Source: Owenia fusiformis
Taxonomy: Eukaryota; Annelida; Polychaeta; Sabellida; Oweniidae
Reading direction: 5' to 3'
Length of the DNA: 64,000 bases
NCBI GenBank assembly: GCA_903813345.2
Contig: CAIIXF020000002.1
Location: 9,918,650 to 9,982,649 of the forward strand
Below the pieces are notes generated by a model. It was not told where the DNA came from. It was given only the letters and a program-made list of their open reading frames with translations, and ran no database searches. A program made the translations under genes and the position numbers. Shown here one piece after another: positions 37,001 through 49,000 of the stretch; position 1 is the first letter of the stretch; the number at the start of each line of letters is the position of its first letter.

Positions 37001-40000
37001 TGATCTACATCAAACTATAGGGAGTTTGGTTACTTTTTGAGATATCGGCGTCCATTGATTGTAACTCGCGTTTGCTACCATTTGCTCAATTCTGAGATTA
37101 CGGGCACACGCGTAGTATTCATGCTCACGTTGGAACTATTTTGACCTAGTTGAAGTCTCCTTCCTCTTTATTTTTATACCAAATAATGGCATGCTTGGTA
37201 CCCTAGAAGCCAAACTATGGTGTTATTTAGAAAAAATCACAGTTTTTAATGGGCTATATAGGGGTCATACCCTTTGGCGGATGGATATGGAACCTCACAC
37301 CTTAATGATCTGCTTGTTTTAAATGACGACTTTGAGAAATCGTCTGGTATTTCGTTTTTGAATGTTTTTTGGGACTTCATTATCAGCATGCGAACCATCG
37401 GCCCTGATATATTCTAACACGTTACAATATTTGAACAAGATTAATATTCAGCTGTGGTTTAAAGGGGCAACAAGACCTTTAGAGAGAACATTTGAAATGT
37501 TTTACTTTTTCTGAGTTATCAGGGCAATATTCGGCTTAATATCCTTTTTGATATAACAATTTTCTTAAAATGTATGTATAAGCTATCATTTCAGCAAAAA
37601 AAGTGTAAATTAAGTTCAAAGCTTCTATGAAGGGAGTCTCGCTTATAGATCTTAAAGATCCATCACATTTTAAGAGGAAAATCAGCTGAAATAATGTTCA
37701 TCCAGGGGGTTTCTTTGTATGATAATACAAATAGATGTTAGTTTTTATGAAATATCCAAACTTAAATATATTTTGACAGATTGGTCCATGTTCGTCGAAT
37801 GGGCCCACCGCATTACTTGTTTCACCTTGAAATGACAAAATTAAAAGGAAGTTTTCACATTGTCGATCAACTTGGGAAGAAGAATAACAGAACTGATTTG
37901 GAGTTGCCCAAGTCGAACTTCAATTGACTGTGAAGAATACTATAATTGTAATTAGAATACATACAGTGTATACATCAGATCTTATTTATATCAACGATAA
38001 TAAAAATGTTAAATTTTAGCTTGTTCCATATATCTGGAGACTTTCCTCGACACAAATGAGATGAACCTGATACATGAGGTGGACGTTATAGCGAAGGCAA
38101 GGCTTTTGTCAGTAACCCTTTCGATTTAAAATGCGTGAATATGTATACATCTAATATCCGCCACTAAACAACGTTTACTCTCTTGTGTGCCTTAAATTAT
38201 CGAATGAATGCATTGTATATTTTAATTGTAGAGTGTGGCTAATAAATGTACAGCCACCTACACACGTTTTCTTTGCACAATAAATCAATAACTTGATAAA
38301 AATGTAGAATGCTACATACGTACTATAGATAATTTCTAACGTTCCAGCTTTTCACAGTTTTTTAATTCATTCAATCCAATGGTAACGTTATTTAGTTCAT
38401 ACAGTCGGGGTAATTGATCACTTTATTTATCAATTTACAGAAATACCGAGGTTCATTTTCTAAATCTTCAAAGATACATGATCTGGATCTGTCTAAGGCT
38501 GTTAAAAGGACACGGTGCATTTCGAGTGAGTCTTTCTCATACACGAAACACGGGGCCACACCGAAACCAAAATCATCTTTTAAAAACCAATCGATGACTC
38601 CCTATGTAACAAAATAACAAGTTCTGGGTATGGTGTAGTATTATCATCAAACGTATAGGTTGATAACATCAGTATCTATCTTTCACAAGGTGCAGTATCG
38701 ACAGAGGGCACTGCGTCTCAAGTAATCCACAATGCTGTATGTGCCGGGTGCAATATGGAACCAATTGAAGGCGTGAGGTATATCTGCATGGACGGACATA
38801 CCTTCAACCTGTGTGCACTTTGCCATGACAACGGGGACCATGATGGAGATAAAATGTGTAAGATAGTGGATCCAAAACAATGGACAAGAGAACAAAACAA
38901 CGGTACAATACATTCCCAGATACCGGTTATATCAATCCGTCCTTATCTTACAAAAGTAATTTGCCACGTACTTTATGATTTTATTATAAGTTATTAATCC
39001 CACCAGATCAAACCTTTTAGTAAGTGACAAACTATTATAAATTTACAGATGGTTCTCCAAACAACCTCCATTATGGAATAATCTGTGCAATCTGCGATGG
39101 ACCAGTAATCGGATTGCGACATGAATGTGATACCTGTGAAGACTTTAACTTTTGTAATGAATGCATTGCTAAGGGAAACCACACGCATCATGGAATAACT
39201 GAATATTATAAACCAGAGAAGCCATTCGACTCTAAAAGTAAGTCATGCATTAAAAGATCTGTCATTGCTTTAAGATGTATCGTTGGGCTGAACCATACAA
39301 ACTATGTTAAACTATTTCATCAAACATAAACACGGTGACTATCCAGGTCACGTATATCTCGAGCAAGTTCCTGCTGATATTGTGAGCAATGAGCTCATGT
39401 TAGAAGCGGAGCCCTGGGAGATGAGATAAAATTGAAACATACAATTTCCATGAAACGTTAGTGATTCAGTACCTATTATTTCATAGTACAATTGTTATTT
39501 TATAGTACAATTGTTATTTCAATTGCAGTTCAACGACGTGCTTCATCTACAAAATTTTATATTTTGATTTTATCATTATCTCTCAAGGCCCCGCTTTTAA
39601 CATGAGCTCGTTGCTCGCGATGTCAGCGGGAACTTGTTCGCAATATATGGGGCCTGGATATTCCCCGTAATAAACATCCATTTGTTTGAACTCTAAGTTC
39701 CTGATGAATAAAGAATTTAATCCTATAGGTGGTTTATAAGGGGCTTTGTGATTGTTAAACTTTTTGAAGCGACGTAGCCTCGCCTCGATTAGAAGCAATG
39801 CTGCAAGCATATCCTGAATTAATCTTAAGTATAGGCGTTTATTTTAGGAGGAAAACCGAACACTCTTAAACATAATGGTATAATTTGTGACGGATGTGGA
39901 TCTAGGAGAATATTTGGAAGACGTTATAAGTGTGAAGAGTGTGAGGATTATAACTTATGTAGTGTCTGTAAAGAAAACATTGGATTCCACAATGACCATG

Positions 40001-43000
40001 CCTTCAGTGAGTGTACAATTTGAGTATACACTTTTGATTTAATTAAGAATAATGTAATTCAGTTTAAAATTCAATTTATTTTTCAATAGTGTAAAAAGAA
40101 CTTATTTTCTTCTCTCAGGAATTGTCTATCCTTTGCTTTGGTTATTTACATTGTAATTTAGATTTAGAACCGTTTTACATGAGTTACATATGGGGAGAAT
40201 GGACTTTAATCAGTTTTTAAACCAGCAAAATATGTAAATATTCTTATCATATCATTTGGTAACATAAAATGAAACTCTGAAAATACTGTGAAAGTACTTT
40301 ATTGTAAACATTTCTAAGGTTTATATGAGAGTACGAAATTTGGTAAAAACGATGTCGTATGGGTCAGCTGCAGTGCTGACGATTTTCCACAACTACAACG
40401 GGGCTTTTACATTGGAAAAATGGCCAAGGTTTGTAATTTCATTCTAGCTACATGTATAGGATCTATTTATGAGGTTTTGGAATCATGTTCGCATAGTTTC
40501 GTCTTCTCCATTGAATGCGCATCATGCTGTTTCTATGGAAAATGTTTGAAAGGCCCTATATAAGTCTAAACCCTTTTAACTTATATATTGTAGTCTTACC
40601 CAATGTTATCAAAGTGTGATATGTGGAACTTTTTTCCAACTTCAGAAAGTGGTTTTTGAAGGACTTATTGATCGAAGTATTGTGAATTTATTTAAACTTT
40701 TAAAGGTCACATTCATATTTTATTATTATTACATCTAAGAAATGAAGAATCATACATATAATTCCATATATATTGCAATTCAAACATGACTCTGGTCAAT
40801 GATTAAATAGAACAGTTCACCATTTACATCTACAAGATTGTTGATTTTGAAGAAATTAAATTTTATATGTTTTCAGACAAGTTTATTATTAGAAATACCA
40901 AATAGGTGTTAGGTTACAATTGATATTTGATATGTATATTCCAATTGAATTTGTTTGTCAAAATGTTAGGAAATGTAATAATTAATTTGATGCAGCTAAA
41001 TTAAAAAAACTAGTTGGAAAATCATTGCATTGACTAAGATGAACACACCGATGATATGCTGACACCCTTTTTGAAGAAAAGTACTGCTCAGGCCGTGCAT
41101 TTATCAAAAATTAAATGCACAGCAAAATCATTTTCATGATTATATCAATAAATGAACACACTGAAATGCTTTAAGCTGATTGGCTGAGACACACTTGGCA
41201 TGTTTGAATAAGCAATAATTCACACCAATGCAGAGCATGTAGCCTCCTTTTTTTGCTTGAAAATTAAGAAAATTAGGGTCATAAATAAGCGAGAAATGAA
41301 CGCATCAATCCCTGCATGAAATTGGTTCAGAGAAAAATGCATTTTAAAATTTTAGTTCTCATAGAAACCGATGGTAAAATATTATTTAAGCCATATTATA
41401 GTCATACTTTAAAACAGGTTAGACAATCGGCATTGGTTTAATTTTGACGTTTAGCATATTTACAAAAGATCGATATGGGAATATTTTTTTCAAAAAACGT
41501 TTGCCATCTGAGTGATGTGACGATGAGGTCACTTAGCTTGCAACATATTTTTGATGTGCTAAAACATTGAAATGGCACATTATATTGAATTTTATGTGTC
41601 CTCTGGTCAATCTTTGCATTGGTGTTAAAATATAATGTTTTTGCACTGTTTAGTGAAATATTTGATGATTAAAAAACATTCAACTTTTATTTGTAAAATT
41701 GGAATATTTGAGAAATGAGAACCTGACAACCTTTTTTCAAAAATGTTATTTTTCAGAAATCTCTAAAATAACTTTTAAAGTCATTTTCAAACTTTACATG
41801 GGGACGTTAATGCTGTGAATCGAATATTGTAGTTGATGAGAATACTGGTACCTCATTCCATTGTTTTGGTTCTAGATTGCTGGTATGCGTGGCATTGTGA
41901 GTGCAATAGATGAACATGTAAAAGATTCTGACTATTATTTGCGAGTAACCTTCATCGATGGTTTTGAGTGAGTAAAGCTACGTACTCTTGTTTCAAAAAA
42001 CGTCCTTATTAGTCTCAAGTGACTCCAACAGAACATTGCCTCTTTTAAAAATGGTTATATGGTTTTAGAAATCTTGAAATATCAGCATTTTCTGGAGTTA
42101 CCATCGACCTCTTACCAAGTATATACAGTGTAATGATACTTTCCTGAAAAAGGCATGGAAATTCACACATGTCTTAATACTTTATTTTGCACGAGAAAAT
42201 AACATGTGCATGTATCGCAATTTTTTCGAAAATATTTGTGTTCACCATTACTTTAAGGTAAAGGGTTGGATAAAATACGTTTGCGATATCACATACTTCA
42301 ACATTCGTTCACCAATATTATTCACATACATTTGCTTATAGTGCGCCCATTCGCCCAGGTGCACTGACGTTGACGATAACACATACGCAAACATTCGTAA
42401 CTAAAGAAGTTATTCACATACATTTGTTTATAGTGCGCCCATTCACCCAGATGCACTGACGTTGACGATAACACATACGCAAACATTCGTAACTAAAGAA
42501 GTTCGCCAATATTATTCACATATATTTGTTTATAGTGCGTCCATTCACCCAGGTGCACTGACGTTGACGATAACACATACGCAAACATTCGTAACTAAAG
42601 AAGTTCGCCAATATTATTCACATACATTTGTTTATAGTGCGCCCATTCACCCAGATGCACTGACGTTGACGATAACACATACGCACATACATTGTTTATA
42701 GTGCGCCCATTTGCCCAGGTGCACTGACGTTGACGATAACACATACGCAAACATTCGTAACTAAAGAAGTTCACCAATATTATTCACATACATTGTTTAT
42801 AGTGCGCCCATTTGCCCAGGTGCACTGACGTTGACGATAACACATACGCAAACATTCGTAACTAAAGAAGTTCGCCAATATTATTCACATACATTTGTTT
42901 ATAGTGCGCCCATTCACCCAGATGCACTGACGTTGACGATAACACATACGCAAACATTCGTAACTTAAGAAGCTCGCCAATATTATTCACATACATTGTT

Positions 43001-46000
43001 TATAGTGCGTCCATTCACCCAGATGCACTGACGTTGACGATAACACATACGCACATACATTGTTTATAGTGCGCCCATTTGCCCAGGTGCACTGACGTTG
43101 ACGATAACACATACGCAAACATTCGTAACTAAAGAAGTTCGCCAATATTATTCACATACATTTGTTTATAGTGCGCCCATTCACCCAGATGCACTGACGT
43201 TGACGATAACACATACGCACATACATTGTTTATAGTGCGCCCATTTGCCCAGGTGCACTGACGTTGACGATAACACATACGCAAACATTCGTAACTAAAG
43301 AAGTTCGCCAATATTATTCACATACATTTGTTTATAGTGCGCCCATTCACCCAGATGCACTGACGTTGACGATAACACATACGCAAACATTCGTAACTTA
43401 AGAAGCTCGCCAATATTATTCACATACATTGTTTATAGTGCGTCCATTCACCCAGATGCACTGACGTTGACGATAACACATACGCACATACATTGTTTAT
43501 AGTGCGCCCATTTGCCCAGGTGCACTGACGTTGACGATAACACATACGCAAACATTCGTAACTAAAGAAGTTCGCCAATATTATTCCCATACATTTGTTT
43601 ATAGTGCGCCCATTCACCCAGATGCACTGACGTTGACGATAACACATACGCACATACATTGTTTATAGTGCGCCCATTTGCCCAGGTGCACTGACGTTGA
43701 CGATAACACATACGCAAACATTCGTAACTAAAGAAGTTCGCCAATATTATTCACATACATTTGTTTATAGTGCGCCCATTCACCCAGATGCACTGACGTT
43801 GACGATAACACATACGCAAACATTCGTAACTAAAGAAGTTCGCCAATATTATTCACATATATTTGTTTATAGTGCGCCCATTCGCCCAGGTGCACTGACG
43901 TTGACGATAACACATACGCAAACATTCGTAACTAAAGAAGTTCGCCAATATTATTCACATACATTTGTTTATAGTGCGCCCATTCACCCAGATGCACTGA
44001 TGTTGACGATAACACATACGCAAACATTCGTAACTAAAGAAGTTCGCCAATATTATTCACATACATTTGCTTATAGTGCGCCCATTTGCCCAGGTGCACT
44101 GACGTTGACGATAACACATACGCAAACATTCGTAACTAAAGAAGTTCACCAATATTATTCACATACATTTGCTTATAGTGCGCCCATTCGCCCAGGTGCA
44201 CTGACGTTGACGATAACACATACGCAAACATTCGTAACTAAAGAAGTTCACCAATATTATTCACATACATTTGTTTATAGAGCGCCCATTCACCCAGATG
44301 CACTGATGTTGACGATAACACATACGCAAACATTCGTAACTAAAGAAGTTCACCAATATTATTCACATACATTTGTTTATAGTGCGCCCATTCACCCAGA
44401 TGCACTGACGTTGACGATAACACATACGCAAACATTCGTAACTAAAGAAGTTCACCAATATTATTCACATACATTTGCTTATAGTGCGCCCATTCGCCCA
44501 GGTGCAATGACGTTGACGATAACACATACGCAAACATTCGTAACTAAAGAAGTTCGCCAATATTATTCACATACATTTGTTTATAGTGCGCCCATTCACC
44601 CAGATGCACTGATGTTGACGATAACACATACGCAAACATTCGTAACTAAAGAAGTTCGCCAATATTATTCACATACATTTGTTTATAGTGCGCCCATTCA
44701 CCCAGATGCACTGACGTTGACGATAACACATACGCAAACATTCGTAACTAAAGAAGTTCGCCAATATTATTCACATACATTTGCTTATAGTGCGCCCATT
44801 CGCCCAGGTGCACTGATGTTGACGATAACACATACGCAAACATTCGTAACTAAAGAAGTTCGTCAATATTATTCACATACATTTGTTTATAGTGCGCCCA
44901 TTCACCCAGATGCACTGATGTTGACGATAACACATACGCAAACATTCGTAACTAAAGAAGTTCGCCAATATTATTCACATACATTTGCTTATAGTGCGCC
45001 CATTTGCCCAGGTGCACTGACGTTGACGATAACACATACGCAAACATTCGTAACTAAAGAAGTTCGCCAATATTATTCACATACATTGTTTATAGTGCGC
45101 CCATTCGCCCAGGTGCACTGACGTTGACGATAACACATACGCAAACATTCGTAACTAAAGAAGTTCACCAATATTATTCACATACATTTGTTTATAGAGC
45201 GCCCATTCGCCCAGGTGCACTGACGTTGACGATAACACATACGCAAACATTCGTAACTAAAGAAGTTCACCAATATTATTCACATACATTTGTTTATAGA
45301 GCGCCCATTCGCCCAGGTGCACTGACGTTGACGATAACACATACGCAAACATTCGTAACTAAAGAAGTTCACCAATATTATTCACATACATTTGTTTATA
45401 GAGCGCCCATTCGCCCAGGTGCACTGACGTTGACGATAACACATACGCAAACATTCGTAACTAAAGAAGTTCGCCAATATTATTCACATACATTTGTTTA
45501 TAGTGCGCCCATTCACCCAGATGCACTGACGTTGACGATAACACATACGCAAACATTCGTAACTAAAGAAGTTCGCCAATATTATTCACATACATTTGCT
45601 TATAGTGCGCCCATTCGCCCAGGTGCACTGATGTTGACGATAACACATACGCAAACATTCGTAACTAAAGAAGTTCGTCAATATTATTCACATACATTTG
45701 TTTATAGTGCGCCCATTCACCCAGATGCACTGATGTTGACGATAACACATACGCAAACATTCGTAACTAAAGAAGTTCGCCAATATTATTCACATACATT
45801 TGCTTATAGTGCGCCCATTCGCCCAGGTGCACTGATGTTGACGATAACACATACGCAAACATTCGTAACTAAAGAAGTTCGTCAATATTATTCACATACA
45901 TTTGTTTATAGTGCGCCCATTCACCCAGATGCACTGATGTTGACGATAACACATACGCAAACATTCGTAACTAAAGAAGTTCGCCAATATTATTCACATA

Positions 46001-49000
46001 CATTTGCTTATAGTGCGCCCATTCGCCCAGGTGCACTGACGTTGACGATAACACATACGCAAACATTCGTAACTAAAGAAGTTCGTCAATATTATTCACA
46101 TACATTTGTTTATAGTGCGCCCATTCGCCCAGATGCACTGATGTTGACGATAACACATACGCAAACATTCGTAACTAAAGAAGTTCGCCAATATTATTCA
46201 CATACATTGTTTATAGAGCGCCCATTCACCCAGATGCACTGATGTTGACGATAACACATACGCAAACATTCGTAACTAAAGAAGTTCGCCAATATTATTC
46301 ACATACATTGTTTATAGAGCGCCCATTCACCCAGATGCACTGATGTTGACGATAACACATACGCAAACATTCGTAACTAAAGAAGTTCGCCAATATTATT
46401 CACATACAGGGTGTCCAAGAAGTAACGTCAATGACCCTGGCATTTTGTCATTTATGCTTCAAATGTCATGAAACTTAGTCAGAATGTTCCTTCTACATTT
46501 ATAAATATAAATATGAAGTATGGAGTTACAAGCATTTGATTGGCCGGTTTTATGGTTACCATAGTAACACAAGTGCATGGACCCCGGGGCAGCTCTGCAA
46601 TCCGTAAGATCTTTGGAAAATAAAATAACCATAAACACTAGTTTTGAAGTGTACATCTTTTATTTATAATATGACCGCAAATATAATGTTTTCTACTACA
46701 CATCATTTATTCATAACATTGCTGTTACTGGCGTTATATTAGTGTTATATTAAAGTTTATTGAATGTTACTCTACATAATCTCCACCAAGTTCCACACAT
46801 CTCTGGTGTCTTCTTACCCACTCCAAGAAAACTCTATTGAAACCACCAGAGCTCATTTCTGCAAGGGATGACAGAACAGAGCTCCTAAGTTCCTCATTTG
46901 AAGAGAAAGACTGAGGCATAAATATATGATTTGGACAGGTATATCATTTTTAACATATCATTATAACTAAGCAATCAATGAAAATAAGGGTTTACCTTTG
47001 TGACCTTGAGTTGACAGTCTGTCCCAAAGGGACAAAATGGGTGAGGATCATTCCCCTGATGTCGAAAATGTGATTTTCATCTGCTTTTTCATAGGAGCCC
47101 CAGGCATCAGTTTTGGCGTTGATGGTGTAGGTGAGTCATCATGTTTCCATGCAGCACTTTGTTGTATAGCATCCAATTGAACTTTCATCAGAAGTTACAA
47201 TTTGCCCCAGAAAGTTTTACCTTATAATAACCTGATTTACATAATATTTACCAGGTACATTCTGAACTGCCCCGGGGTCCATGCACTTGTGTTACTATGG
47301 CAACCATAAAACCGGCCAATCAAATGCCAGTCACTCCATACTTTGTATTTATATGTATAAATGTACAAGGAACATTTTGACCAAGTTTCATGGCATTTGA
47401 AGCATAAATGACAAAATGCCAGGGTCATTGACGTTACTTCTTGGACACCCTGTACATTTGTTTATAGTGCGCCCATTTGCCCAGGTGCACTGACGTTGAC
47501 GATAACACATACGCAAACATTCGTAACTAAAGAAGTTCACCAATATTATTCACATACATTGTTTATAGAGCGCCCATTCACCCAGATGCACTGATGTTGA
47601 CGATAACACATACGCAAACATTTGTAACTAAAGAAGTTCGCCAATATTATTCACATACATTGTTTATAGAGCGCCCATTCACCCAGATGCACTGATGTTG
47701 ACGATAACACATACGCAAACATTCGTAACTAAAGAAGTTCGCCAATATTATTCACATACATTTGTTTATAGTGCGCCCATTTGCCCAGGTGCACTGACGT
47801 TGACGATAACACATACGCAAACATTTGTAACTAAAGAAGTTCGCCAATATTATTCACATACATTGTTTATAGAGCGCCCATTCACCCAGATGCACTGACG
47901 TTAGTGGACACTTCAAGAGATGAGATCAAGGTCGGCTGTAAAGTGATAGTGCTTGAAGATGCAGACAAAAAGGCACGCAAAAAAGGTTATGGAAAATGGG
48001 ATCCAGAAATGTCAAAGGTGAAAATGATGAATTCCCGTTACTATTCAGTAAAACCTAAGTTATAGTTTGAGCAATATAATATAAATGATTCGATTTTCTA
48101 TCACCATTTCCAAACCATGGTTGCTTGAAAGCCCATAGTTTCCGATACAGGATGATCATAAAGTAAGATCAAAAGTGCTCTAAGTTTTGTAAATATGAAT
48201 GAATCTAGCTCATTTTCTCAATGAATGTTAATCTACCGATCATACATGTACATACACAAAGTAAATTTCAATATGTTACATCTTATATTGTGCGTCGAGG
48301 GTACCCGGGACAGTCAAAAGAGAAACAAAATATTGTGTTGTTTCTTTCTTAATGGTTTATCAATATGGAAATGCAAACATATTTTAGAATTTTTCTATAG
48401 TATTACTTTGCCAGATGTTCATTCTAGGTGTTCTATATATTTGCCGTCATGTTCAACACTTCTTTGAGAAGATTTAATCAAGTCCACGAACATATGTTTG
48501 AAGCCACCTTCACTTATCACATGCACCTTTTTCAGATCTTCGTTTGTATTGAAAAATTCTGCCCATAGTTCAGATTTTAAGTCCCCATCCCCCTGGTGTG
48601 TAAAGGGCCATAGCCAGGTGTTCAAAACCTTTAGTTCTCTATTTTGTTCAGTGTTAGGTTTACTGACTATATGGCAAGGTACATTATCCCAATACAGGAG
48701 GAAGTGATCTACCAACTTTGGACTTTTCTTGCGAGTGGCATTCAAACATGTATTCATAGACTGGATTAAATGTCACAAAAGTGTGGTGGACATGATAGCA
48801 TATATAACATCTAAATGAACATCTGAGAAAAAAATAATAGAGAAGAATGCATTGAAAACCCGATCCCGTCGTTCCCAGTTGATCACCGGGGAGAGAGAAG
48901 CCGTTCAATTCGAATTCGTTCGTTTGTTTGTCCGTCTATTCAGAATACAAAGAGGCTATTTTATAGGAAGCGCCACAGTACGTCTAAGAAGAATCTTCAA

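Larger units (their letters stand above)
33920..37828. mobile_element. Large element or inverted pair in the exon 6-7 intron
   Basis: Arms at 33920-34060 and 37683-37828 are inverted copies over about 140 bp ('ccaaagaaaccccctgg' versus 'ccagggggtttctttg', 'catggacca' versus 'tggtccatg'). The 3.6-kb interior holds two nested elements (34740-35050, 35122-35994) and otherwise AT-rich DNA with short frames and no recognised protein. It may be a large fold-back transposon or two copies of a dispersed repeat in opposite orientation; I did not find a target duplication. Confidence 0.45.

Noticed and set aside
43697-46242. Two long plus-strand open frames (474 and 372 codons) repeating a 34-residue peptide
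   Set aside because: They are the 102-bp minisatellite read in a stop-free frame. The frame exists because 102 is divisible by three, the variants do not favour synonymous change, and the sequence lies in an intron.
42290-47898. CRISPR-like array
   Set aside because: Regularly repeated, but units are contiguous 102-bp copies without unique spacers, in a eukaryotic intron.
47898-48017. Acceptor 'gacgttag' for exon 14
   Set aside because: It would join exon 13 out of frame and reach a stop within a few codons. The acceptor at 47917/47918 keeps frame and gives a smooth REP repeat.
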